Assembly: GCA_965243615.1 (NCBI GenBank)
Contig: CBDEVO010000003.1
Location: 3,100,001-3,164,000, forward strand
Source: JAJEEA01 sp965243615
GTDB lineage: Bacteria; Acidobacteriota; Vicinamibacteria; Vicinamibacterales; UBA8438
Length of the DNA: 64,000 nucleotides
Direction: 5' to 3'
The stretch's first letter is position 1. Every line of letters starts with the position of its first letter. Below, piece by piece: positions 1-6,953 of this stretch. The position numbers and the translations under genes were made by a program. The notes below the pieces were generated by a model. That model ran no database searches. It saw only the letters and a program-made list of their open reading frames with translations, and was not told the origin of the DNA.

Positions 1-1
1 G

Positions 2-391
2 GGCGTCGAGGTGGCCGGCGGGTTGCGGGCAACGGCGGGCAAGGTACGAGTAGACGCGCAGGGCCGATTGCTGGTGGTGCACTCGGCGGAGGGGTATCGG
101 GAGCGGGGCGTGGGCCTGACGCTGAGCGTAGGCGACCAGGACCAGGAGGGTCTGTCGCTGTCGGTGTCGCCGCGCTGGGGCGACTCTGCAGCGGGCGCCG
201 GCGCGCTGTGGCAGGAGCAGGTCTACGGCCGCCACGCGCCCGCGGCGGCCGATGCGTGGGAGGTGGACGCCCGTGGCGGCTACGGCCTGCGGCTGCCGGG
301 CGGCCGGCTGCTGAACTGGTTCGGCTCGCTGACCCACTCGCCATATGGCAGGGGCTTCCTCATCGGCGGTCAGGTCGGCGCGCTCGACTGA
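2..391 (+). CDS. C-terminal end of an autotransporter-like outer-membrane beta-barrel protein (5' truncated by window edge)
   Basis: The reading frame is open from the first bases, so the protein starts outside the window; 129 residues are visible. Alternating hydrophobic/polar strands with glycine turns (a VDAQGRLLVVHSAEGYRERG stretch, then LSLSVSPRWG, then a strand beginning YGLRLPGGRLL) match the repeat style of the C-terminal barrel of large autotransporter or cadherin-like surface proteins of marine and soil bacteria. Such domains usually end in a strand with a terminal aromatic residue; this one ends GGQVGALD, so the last strand may be altered. The passenger domain cannot be seen. The identification rests on strand pattern only. 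Confidence 0.5.
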   Translation, partial: GVEVAGGLRATAGKVRVDAQGRLLVVHSAEGYRERGVGLTLSVGDQDQEGLSLSVSPRWGDSAAGAGALWQEQVYGRHAPAAADAWEVDARGGYGLRLPGGRLLNWFGSLTHSPYGRGFLIGGQVGALD

Positions 392-658
392 GCGCGGCCA
401 GCCGCGCTTGGCGGAACGGCTGGGGCGGGCGATTCCGGACTGCACGACGATTCGGATCTCGAAGCCGGGCTGCTTCCTCCAAGCAGGGGCGAGCGACTCG
501 CCCACGACGCCCTCGCGCACGACCCCAGCAGCAACCTCAAGCCGGGCGTTATCCTGCGCAACGCCATCAAGCTGGGGCTGGTACAGCTCGAGAAGCGAGA
601 GCACGGCTGGAGGGGAAACAGTGAGTTGATGCCTCGCCGGAGGGGCTGGCGCGGTTAA
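392..658 (+). pseudogene. Open frame without a start; possible gene fragment
   Basis: Directly after the stop of the barrel gene the same frame is open again to a TAA at 656-658, with no ATG or GTG in a plausible place. The second half reads like real protein (a stretch running AHDPSSNLKPGVILRNAI and then KLGLVQLEKREHGW), with normal charge balance and helix propensity. I do not recognise the family. It may be a remnant inserted after, or once fused to, the barrel gene. From 659 to 1016 I see no gene, only the hairpin listed separately. Confidence 0.3.
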
Positions 659-822
659 TGGTACGCTAGTGGGGCTGGTCGGCGCGACGCTGGAGCGAGT
701 CGGGCTGTCGGAATCGTGGCCGTATCCGGCACGCCCTGACAGAAACCCTAATGAATCCGGGGGTTTTTCGCTGCGTTCGCGCTATCGCTGCCGTAGTACC
801 GGAGAACGTCGCCTGCGGCGGC

Positions 823-848
823 GCCGTCCGCGCGGCGGCGCGGACGGC
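823..848. other. Perfect 11-bp stem hairpin
   Basis: GCCGTCCGCGC (823-833) and its exact complement GCGCGGACGGC (838-848) enclose a 4-base GGCG loop. No T-run follows, so it is not a classical terminator. It lies about 170 bases upstream of the first plsC-like gene, in a stretch without genes. Function unknown; a structured 5' leader or a protein binding site are both possible. Confidence 0.5.
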
Positions 849-1016
849 CCGACCGACCGCCCCGGCGTTTCGGGCCCTTCCCGGCGCCGTCTGACACCGG
901 CGCGCGGTCGGGGGCCGCCGAGGGCAGTCAGCCCCGCCGGGCACCGAGCGCGAGGAATCGACGAAGGCGGGCCACGCCCGGGTGCAGTTGGCAAGTTCGA
1001 GTCGAAGCGTCCTGAC

Positions 1017-1790
1017 GTGACGTCCTGCAGGGCCCTGTTCAAGCTGATCGGCGGGGGCATCATCGTCCTCGCCTTCGCGTTCTGGCAGACCTTCGGGATC
1101 TGCCTCAGGCGCTGGCTCCCGCTGGCCGCACGGCGCTATGCCAACCGGGTCACGGCCCTCGGATGCCGGGCGTTCCTGCGTCACTGGGGCGTCGCCGTCA
1201 CCCTCAGGAACGCGGGTCACGTTGCGCCCGGGCAGACGTATCTCTACGCCCTCAACCACCTGTCGTATCTGGACATCCTGGTCCACGGGGCCCTCTTCCC
1301 CTCGACGTTCGTCACGTCGCGGGAGATGCACGGGACCCCTTTCCTGGGGCACATCTGCCGGTTCGCCCAGTGCTTCTTCGTGGACCGCATCAGCCGGAGG
1401 CGGCTCGCGCAGGAGATAAGGGGGGTTGCCGCCCTCCTCGAGAGCGGCGTCCCCGTGACCCTCTTCGCGGAGGGCGCGGCGAGCGACGGGGCCGGGGTCC
1501 AGCCCTTCAAGAGCCCGCTGTTCAAGGCGGGTGCGGCGTCGGGGGCGCCGGTGCTGCCGCTGACCCTGAACTACCGGACCCTGGGCTCGGTCCCCGTAAA
1601 CCGCGGGAACCGGGACGACGTCTGCTGGTACGGGGGCATGGCGTTCTTCCCCCACGTGTGGCGGCTGCTTCACCACCGCCGCATCGAGGTGGACGTCGTC
1701 GTCTCACCGCCCATCGTCGGGGCCGACTACCGGGAGCTCGCCGAGAAGGCCCGCGAGGCCATCGCAGGCTCGTTCGTCTCGCTCGAATAG
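1017..1790 (+). CDS. 1-acyl-glycerol-3-phosphate acyltransferase-like protein, copy 1
   Basis: A 257-residue member of the PlsC/LPLAT acyltransferase family, which moves an acyl chain to lysophosphatidate or a related lysolipid at the inner membrane. An N-terminal hydrophobic segment (LIGGGIIVLAFAFW) is followed by the catalytic NHxxxxD box as NHLSYLD, and later by the acceptor-binding box as FAEGAAS, where the family normally has FPEGT/S. The GTG start at 1017 is chosen because copy 2 (4756) starts at the same codon with the same length and both begin MTS-RAL. The open frame extends further upstream but that part is not shared. The two copies differ at about 35 of 257 residues by eye. The A in place of P in the FPEG box makes this the more diverged copy there. 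Confidence 0.85.
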   Translation: MTSCRALFKLIGGGIIVLAFAFWQTFGICLRRWLPLAARRYANRVTALGCRAFLRHWGVAVTLRNAGHVAPGQTYLYALNHLSYLDILVHGALFPSTFVTSREMHGTPFLGHICRFAQCFFVDRISRRRLAQEIRGVAALLESGVPVTLFAEGAASDGAGVQPFKSPLFKAGAASGAPVLPLTLNYRTLGSVPVNRGNRDDVCWYGGMAFFPHVWRLLHHRRIEVDVVVSPPIVGADYRELAEKAREAIAGSFVSLE

Positions 1791-1810
1791 GCGGCGATCG
1801 TTCGAGCGGG

Positions 1811-3217
1811 TCACGAGGCGCTGTGCGCGGCGGCCTCGCCGATCAGCCGGCGCGCCTGGCCGACGAGATACAGCGGCAACGACAGCAAGTCGTAGCGTAC
1901 CGTCACCCCACCCGGCAGCTTTCTCGAGTCGCGCAGCAGGCTCGGCGGGTCCCCGTTGAAGCGCACGGCGAGGCCGGAGGACTTCTCGCGGACGAACTGG
2001 TGCAGCGACCTGAGCGATCCGGTGGCGCCGGCCTTGACCTCGACCGGGACGACGCGGCTCCCCACCGTGATGACGTAGTCGAGCTCGGCCGCCGCGTTGC
2101 GCGCCTCGCGGGCCCAGTAGTGCAGTGCCGGCGTGCGGTACGGCGCCTCGCGGTAGAGCAGGTGCTGGCCCACGAACTGCTCGGCGACCGCGCCGCGGTT
2201 GACGAGCGTGGGATCCCGCTCATGCTCGAGATCGAGCAGGTCCAGGCCCAGGGCGGCGCACATGAGGCCGACGTCGACGTGCATGCACTTGAAGAAGCGC
2301 TCGTTGGTCTCGGCCGCGAGCGGCACCCCGTTGGCGGCGGTACGGAACACCTTGCAGGCCACGCGGGCCATGCACAGGTGATCGAGCGCCGCGCCGATCT
2401 CGGCGGCTCGATGTTCTCGGCTGACCTCCACGTACTTGAACTTCCGCGCCACCAGGTGCGGCAGCCTGTCGAAGACCATCCGAATGCGGTCTCGGGACCG
2501 GCCGTACTTGGCGAAGTCGTCCCGGTAGGTGGCGACGACGCTCTGCAGCACGCGGGACACCGGCTCGAAGTCGAGGCCGCCGCCCGCCACGAACGCCGCC
2601 ACCGCCTCGGGAAGTCCGCCCACGACCCAGTACCGGCGCAGCAGATCGAGGCACTTGCGGTGCAGCGCCGCGGGCAGGGCGTTCTCCCGGACGCCGCTCA
2701 GGGGGAAGCCGCGCAGGAAGTCGGCGAGGTCCGCCTCACCCATGGCCGTCACGAAGTCCTCGAAGTGCATGGGGCCGAGGTGCATGTACTCCGCGCGGCC
2801 GACGGGCATCGGGAAGCGCGTCTGTGCGAGCGCGAACTCGAGCAGCGAGCCCGCCGCCAGCACGTGCAGCCCGGGCATCTCCTCGTGGAAGTAACGCAGC
2901 GACGCGAGCGCTTCGGGCGCGGCCTGTATCTCGTCCAGGAACAACAGATGCGTGCCCGCCGCCGCCGTCTTCCCGGTCAGCAGCTTGAGCAGGGCCAGGA
3001 TGCGCACCGGGTCGCGGCCCGCGAAGGCCTCCCGCAGCTCGGGGTTCCGCTCGAAGTCGACCGCCACGAGCGTCAGCCCCGAGGCGCGGGCGAACTCGCG
3101 CACGAGCGTCGACTTGCCGACCTGTCGCGCGCCCCGAATCACGATCGGCTTGTGCGGCCGGCGCGCCGCCCAAGCCTCCAGATAGGCGCTCTCTCGACGG
3201 TGCAGCACTTCGGGCAC
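1811..3217 (-). CDS. AAA-family ATPase with DUF4143 C-terminal domain
   Basis: About 468 residues. Near the N-terminus the Walker A loop is GARQVGKST and Walker B is LLFLDEI, followed by the sensor stretch VLAAGSLLEFAL. The second half has the DUF4143 pattern ending in a PD-(D/E)XK-like core: ELDYVIT, then VVPVEVKAG. Members are standalone ATPases common in many genomes; their cellular role is poorly defined. Translation probably starts at GTG 3217 (VPEVLHRRES), since no ATG lies in frame between there and far upstream and family members begin about 30 residues before the P-loop. An upstream in-frame GTG exists, so the start is uncertain. The gene lies between the two plsC-like copies and is transcribed against both. 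Confidence 0.85.
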   Translation of the reverse strand: MPEVLHRRESAYLEAWAARRPHKPIVIRGARQVGKSTLVREFARASGLTLVAVDFERNPELREAFAGRDPVRILALLKLLTGKTAAAGTHLLFLDEIQAAPEALASLRYFHEEMPGLHVLAAGSLLEFALAQTRFPMPVGRAEYMHLGPMHFEDFVTAMGEADLADFLRGFPLSGVRENALPAALHRKCLDLLRRYWVVGGLPEAVAAFVAGGGLDFEPVSRVLQSVVATYRDDFAKYGRSRDRIRMVFDRLPHLVARKFKYVEVSREHRAAEIGAALDHLCMARVACKVFRTAANGVPLAAETNERFFKCMHVDVGLMCAALGLDLLDLEHERDPTLVNRGAVAEQFVGQHLLYREAPYRTPALHYWAREARNAAAELDYVITVGSRVVPVEVKAGATGSLRSLHQFVREKSSGLAVRFNGDPPSLLRDSRKLPGGVTVRYDLLSLPLYLVGQARRLIGEAAAHSAS

Positions 3218-3327
3218 GGCCTGTCCTGACGCAATAGCATGTATTTTCGTCGTCAGCGCTGTGGAAATACAAGGCTTTCGGGAATGCCTCGGGGGCCAGA
3301 GACGATCGGCTTCGGGGACCGTGGTGC

Positions 3328-3990
3328 TCAGGAAACCGTTCCGGAAGGCGCTTGAGTCAGGTGGTCGACGGCGGGCCGGTGAACGGCCGTCGGCGAGCCT
3401 TCCGGCACCCCGTCGATCAGCTGCTTGACGATCAGGATGAAGACACCCGTCAGGGCCAGGTTGAGGGCCAGCGGCAGCATCGCCACCGTGACGACGGGCC
3501 CGCCGATGCCGTAGCTCACGCTGAGCACCAGGACCCCGGCGCCGACCTCGCCGCGCGGCCACATGCCGACGGCCACGGCCAGACGGTGTCTCCAGTGCGC
3601 CTCACGGCGATAGCAGAAGGCCGGGAACATCTTCCCCAGGTTGCTCAGGACCGTCAGGATCAGCACGTGCATCGCGATCGCGGGCCACCCGAGGCTCGGC
3701 CGGCTCCCGGTGACGGTCGCCGTGTAGCGACCCTCCTCCTCCCCCCCGAGGAGGGTCGGATCGTCCACGACGCTACCGGGTGCGGCGGCGTGAAGAGAGG
3801 CGGGCGCAGGCGCCGGGTGCTCCGCGTCCGGACCGCCGAAGATCGGCGGGAGGCTCATCCCCACCAGCACCATGAAGGCGCCGGAAACGAACGTGGCCAC
3901 CCGCCGTTCCCGCGGCTGCTCGAGGATGTCGTGCAGCGCGTGCTCGACCGCCTCGGCGCCGGACTCGCGGCCCGCCAACCGTCGCCGGAC
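3328..3990 (-). pseudogene. 3' remnant of a CPA-type cation/proton antiporter
   Basis: The frame ending at 3328 encodes a membrane C-terminus: HALHDILEQPRERRVATF, then a hydrophobic helix FMVLVGMSLPP, a loop, LSNLGKMFPAFCYRREAHWR, the MWPRGEVGAGVL stretch typical of the last antiporter helices, and LPLALNLALTGVFILIV. Upstream of about 3990 the frame loses membrane character and no start exists where the missing ten or so helices should be. I read it as the surviving last third of a sodium or potassium/proton antiporter. The break point is approximate, and the palindrome at 4040-4075 lies just beyond it. Confidence 0.6.
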
Positions 3991-4039
3991 GCGACCGCGA
4001 GGTCGCGCTACGGCCTCCGCTTGGCGCCCAACCAACCTC

Positions 4040-4075
4040 CAGGAGTCCGCGCCGTGCGACGGCGCAGGCTCCTGG
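4040..4075. repeat. 36-bp near-palindromic element, copy 1
   Basis: The element begins CAGGAGTCCGCGCCGT and ends ACGGCGCAGGCTCCTGG; the arms pair over 16 positions with two mismatches around a 3-base centre. A second copy at 32859-32894 matches 32 of 36 bases, and the differences fall mainly in the loop and in positions that keep pairing. It lies at the broken upstream edge of the antiporter remnant. Confidence 0.65.
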
Positions 4076-4159
4076 GCCCAAACGCGGTGATCGCGGATCT
4101 TCAACCGTGGTACGCTGACCAGTCCTGCGCGGGCAGCGTCGACGGTCGGGCTTCCCGAC

Positions 4160-4577
4160 ATGAATCTGAAACGCCGAGCGACGGTGGCGGCGGCGTGTCT
4201 CTTGGTGGCGAGCGCCTCCTGGGGCGTGGAACGGGCGGCGGCGCAGCCTCCCGGGGTCGAACCCCCGCCCTCGGTCGCGGTGATCGACCAGCGCCTGATC
4301 GAGACGGCGCAAGACCAGAGCCTCGACGGCGCCACCGGGCGAGCATCCGCGGCCTGTACCAGCAGGCGCTGTCGGAGCTCGAGGCGGCCGCGCGGTGGCG
4401 CGTGACCGCGCCGGACTTCTCGCGTCGAACTCATGCTGAAGACCGAGTGGGACGCCGTTGCCGGCGTGCTGGCTGCCGTCATCGCCATCGTGCTGCACCG
4501 TCTTGACGTGATCGAGACCGAGGTCCTCTCGGTGATCGCTGCTCTACAACGCGAGCGTCGACCTGTTCGGCGAGTGA
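4160..4577 (+). pseudogene. Frameshifted remnant of an exported/membrane protein, possibly MscK-like
   Basis: Starts with a clean signal peptide (MNLKRRATVAAACLLVASA, ending near AAAQPP), continues SVAVIDQRLIETAQDQSLDG, then the sensible frame jumps near 4340 to RASIRGLYQQALSELEAAAR, and jumps back near 4430 to a hydrophobic segment DAVAGVLAAVIAIVLHRLDV. A further shift near 4547 gives LYNASVDLFGE and a stop at 4575. The SLD..T...I..LYQQAL.EL.AA..W pattern resembles the periplasmic N-terminus of MscK/YjeP-type mechanosensitive channels, but the channel domain is missing. Family assignment is tentative; the multiple shifts are plain. Confidence 0.4.
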
Positions 4578-4680
4578 GCTGGCGTTTGACCCGCGAGTTG
4601 TCGACCGCGGGCCACCCCCTCCCCATCGTGATCGTGGGTGACGGCAGCACGTTGAGCTGGCGGTTGACTCGCGAGTCGTC
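4576..4680 (+). repeat. Pair of 27-bp direct repeats
   Basis: GAGCTGGCGTTTGACCCGCG (continuing AGTTGTC) at 4576-4602 recurs at 4654-4680 with three substitutions, 78 bases apart. They sit between the frameshifted remnant and the second plsC-like gene, in sequence without a convincing gene, and look like duplication debris. Confidence 0.6.
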
Positions 4681-4755
4681 CGTCGACTACGAGATCGACC
4701 TGCTCCGCCTGCCCTTGGCGAGTGACACGTCCTGGCACCGGCGGGGGCGGGTCCC

Positions 4756-5529
4756 GTGACGTCCTTCAGGGCGCTGCTCAAGCTCATCGGCGGGGGCATC
4801 ATCGTTCTCGCGTTCGCGTTCTGGCAGATCTTCGGGATCTGCTCGAGGCGGTGGTTCCCCCTGGCCGCCCGCCGCTACGCGAACCGGGTCACGTCCCTCG
4901 GATGCCGGGCGTTCCTGCGCCACTGGGGAATCGCCGTCACCCTCAGGAACGCGCGCCACGCCGCGCCCGGGCAGACGTGTCTCTACGCCGTCAACCACCT
5001 GTCCTACCTCGATATCCTGGTCCAGGGGGCCCTCTTTCCCTCGACGTTCGTCACGTCGCGGGAGATGCACGGGACCCCCTTCCTGGGGCACATCTGCCGC
5101 TTCGCCCAGTGCTTCTTCGTGGACCGCATCAGCCGGCGGCGGCTCGCGGAGGAGATACGGGGCGTCGCCGCCCTCCTCGAGAGCGGCGTCCCCGTGACCC
5201 TGTTCCCGGAGGGCGCGGCGAGCGACGGGGCCGGGGTACAGCCCTTCAGGAGTCCCTTGTTCAAGGCCTGCGCGGTGGCGGGAGTCCACGTGCTGCCCCT
5301 GACCCTGAATTACCGGGCCCTGGACGCAGTCCCTGTCGGCTGCGGGAACCGGGACGACGTCTGCTGGTACGGGGGCATGGCGTTCTTCCCCCACGTGTGG
5401 CGGCTGCTCCACCACCGCCGCATCGAGGTGGACGTGGTCGTCTCACCGCCCATCGCCGGGGCCGACTACCGGGAGCTGTCCGAGAAGACCCGCGAGGCCG
5501 TGGCGGGTTCATATGCTCCGCTCGCATAG
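4756..5529 (+). CDS. 1-acyl-glycerol-3-phosphate acyltransferase-like protein, copy 2
   Basis: A 257-residue paralogue of the gene at 1017, about 86-87% identical by eye and of identical length. It keeps the catalytic NHLSYLD box and has the canonical proline in LFPEGAAS, which copy 1 has lost. The GTG start is shared with copy 1. The similarity does not visibly extend into either flank, so only the coding part was duplicated or retained. No Shine-Dalgarno sequence is obvious at either copy. Probable role: phospholipid or ornithine-type lipid acylation at the inner membrane. The family does not by itself fix the substrate. Confidence 0.88.
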   Translation: MTSFRALLKLIGGGIIVLAFAFWQIFGICSRRWFPLAARRYANRVTSLGCRAFLRHWGIAVTLRNARHAAPGQTCLYAVNHLSYLDILVQGALFPSTFVTSREMHGTPFLGHICRFAQCFFVDRISRRRLAEEIRGVAALLESGVPVTLFPEGAASDGAGVQPFRSPLFKACAVAGVHVLPLTLNYRALDAVPVGCGNRDDVCWYGGMAFFPHVWRLLHHRRIEVDVVVSPPIAGADYRELSEKTREAVAGSYAPLA

Positions 5530-5842
5530 GGGCGAGCGGGGGCAGAGCCGAAATGCGCCGCCCTCCGGCGTCGAGGCGACCGATTCCACTGGTCGTCTGG
5601 CGCCGGAGCAGCGCCACGATGGCGATGACGGCGGCGGGCGAGAGCCAATGGGCGGGCTCCGTGATCGAAAGACGACACACCGGTACGGATGCGCCATGGG
5701 GTGCAACGGGGGAGGAGCCTTCCCGGTCCTGCACGTTCGAACGCTCGTGAGGAGCCCTCGGCCGCTGCTCCTCGAACCACCCGGCGTGGGACGGATGCGG
5801 TACGCGGCGAGGGCGGGCTCGCGGTCTCTGGGTGGAATATGA
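5530..5842. other. Intergenic stretch without a convincing gene
   Basis: Several frames are open by GC bias but none has plausible protein character. The inverted pair CTCCGGCG (5563-5570) and CGCCGGAG (5601-5608) lies just after the plsC stop and could form a weak hairpin. The stretch ends in the promoter for the following gene. Confidence 0.5.
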
Positions 5843-5848
5843 CACAAT
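5843..5848 (+). promoter_or_regulatory. Candidate -10 box (CACAAT) of the Uma2 gene
   Basis: CACAAT lies only six bases before the ATG at 5855, so transcription would begin at or next to the start codon. No clear -35 box is visible. One of several such placements in this window. Confidence 0.35.
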
Positions 5849-5854
5849 GGGTGA

Positions 5855-6931
5855 ATGGCATCGATCCCCTCGCCAATCGGACGCACCCAACGCGTCGTCA
5901 GGCCGAGCGCGCCGACGCCGACCGCGACGCAGGACTTTCCCGGCTGCGATCCCGTCTCGCTGCCGACCTGGGACGACGTGTGGGCCTACGAGAAGCGCAT
6001 CGAGTACTGGTTGCGCGAGACGGGGACGGCCTGGGTGATGCGCGACGCCGGCCCCGTGCACGAGAGCGCCCCGAACCTGCTGAGCGAGCTGCTGACCCGC
6101 ATGTGCCTGGAGCGCGGGTCGCGCTTCCTGTTGGCCGGGGCCGTCTACCTGATGGAGCGGGACGAGGACGGCGAGCCGCGGCAGGTGCTGGTGGCCGACC
6201 AGACCGTCTACCTGGATCGAAGCGTCTGGCGGCCGCGCGACCCCGCCGTCGTGCTGGGAGTGGACCCCCTGCCGGACGTGATCCTCGAGGTGGACCACAC
6301 CACCGACGTCCGGCGCAACAAGCTGCCGGTGTACGAGGCGTGGGGGTTTCCCGAGGTGTGGGTGGACACTCCCGACGAGCCCTCGCCGAACCGGCCCCGG
6401 CGCGTGCGGCCGGGCCTGACGATCTACGTGCTGGAGGAGGGCCGCTTCCGAATCGCGGACGAGAGCCGCGCGTTCCCCACCTGGACGGCCCGACAGATCC
6501 ACGCCGCCCTGAACGAGAGCCGCCTCAGCCGGCGAACGCTGGCCGACCTCACCCGGGTGGGCCGGCGGCTCGGCGGGCACGAGGGCACCACCCCCGACGA
6601 CGATCCGCAGCTCGGCCGCCACCGCCGGCAGGCCCACGACGCCGGGCTCCGGGCGGGCCGCGCGGAAGGCCGCGCCGAGGGGCTCACGCAGGGGCGGGCC
6701 GAAGGGCTCACGCAGGGGCGGGCCGAAGGGCTCACGCAGGAGCGGGCCGAGGGCATCGCCCGCCAACGGACTCTGCTCGGCCGGCTGGCCGCGCAGAGGT
6801 TCGGGCCGCTCACGGCGGATCGGATCGCCGAGCTCCTGGCCGGCATCGAGGACCCCGACCGCCTCAGCGAGGCCGGCGACCTGATAATCGCGTGCGACGA
6901 CGGCGACGACCTGCTCTCCCGCCTGTCTTGA
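5855..6931 (+). CDS. Uma2 family (DUF820) endonuclease-like protein with repeat-bearing C-terminal extension
   Basis: 358 residues, much longer than the usual 180-200 of the family. Residues about 30-200 form the restriction-endonuclease-like Uma2 fold: LPDVILEVDHTTDVRRNKLP, then YEAWGFPEVWVDTP. The tail from about residue 260 carries back-to-back 8-residue units (RAEGLTQG), then a helical segment ending LLAGIEDPDRLSEAGDLIIA. The same style of tail occurs on the Rpn-type nuclease at 15670. Biological role unknown; the family is widespread and often multicopy, and three members occur here. There is no Shine-Dalgarno sequence, and the -10-like box six bases upstream supports this ATG. Confidence 0.82.
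   Translation: MASIPSPIGRTQRVVRPSAPTPTATQDFPGCDPVSLPTWDDVWAYEKRIEYWLRETGTAWVMRDAGPVHESAPNLLSELLTRMCLERGSRFLLAGAVYLMERDEDGEPRQVLVADQTVYLDRSVWRPRDPAVVLGVDPLPDVILEVDHTTDVRRNKLPVYEAWGFPEVWVDTPDEPSPNRPRRVRPGLTIYVLEEGRFRIADESRAFPTWTARQIHAALNESRLSRRTLADLTRVGRRLGGHEGTTPDDDPQLGRHRRQAHDAGLRAGRAEGRAEGLTQGRAEGLTQGRAEGLTQERAEGIARQRTLLGRLAAQRFGPLTADRIAELLAGIEDPDRLSEAGDLIIACDDGDDLLSRLS
6681..6752 (+). repeat. In-gene tandem repeat, 24-bp period, three units
   Basis: GGCTCACGCAGGGGCGGGCC recurs at 6681, 6705 and 6729, each followed by GAAG, with one change in the last unit (GGAGCGGG). It encodes the RAEGLTQ repeats of the Uma2 protein. The near-identity of the units at DNA level points to recent slippage or unequal crossover. 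Confidence 0.85.
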
Positions 6932-6953
6932 AGCGATCAGGTCATGCGTCGTG

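Noticed and set aside
980..1010. tRNA-like T-loop (GTTCGAGTC) near 992
   Set aside because: No pairing stems or anticodon arm can be formed around it.
669..1016. Upstream extension of the first plsC-like open frame (116 extra codons)
   Set aside because: The extension has no family character, is not shared by the second copy, and contains a strong hairpin; the GTG at 1017 matches the paralogue's start.
5509..5886. Minus-strand frames between the second plsC and the Uma2 gene, with one hydrophobic stretch
   Set aside because: No start, no family pattern, and the region holds the promoter of the next gene on the other strand.
6681..6752. Short regularly spaced repeats as a possible CRISPR array
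   Set aside because: The units are contiguous 24-base in-frame repeats without spacers and encode protein.
6424..6846. Minus-strand frame with serine-rich repeats (SARPCVSPSARPCVSP)
   Set aside because: It is the complement of the Uma2 24-base repeat, not a separate gene.
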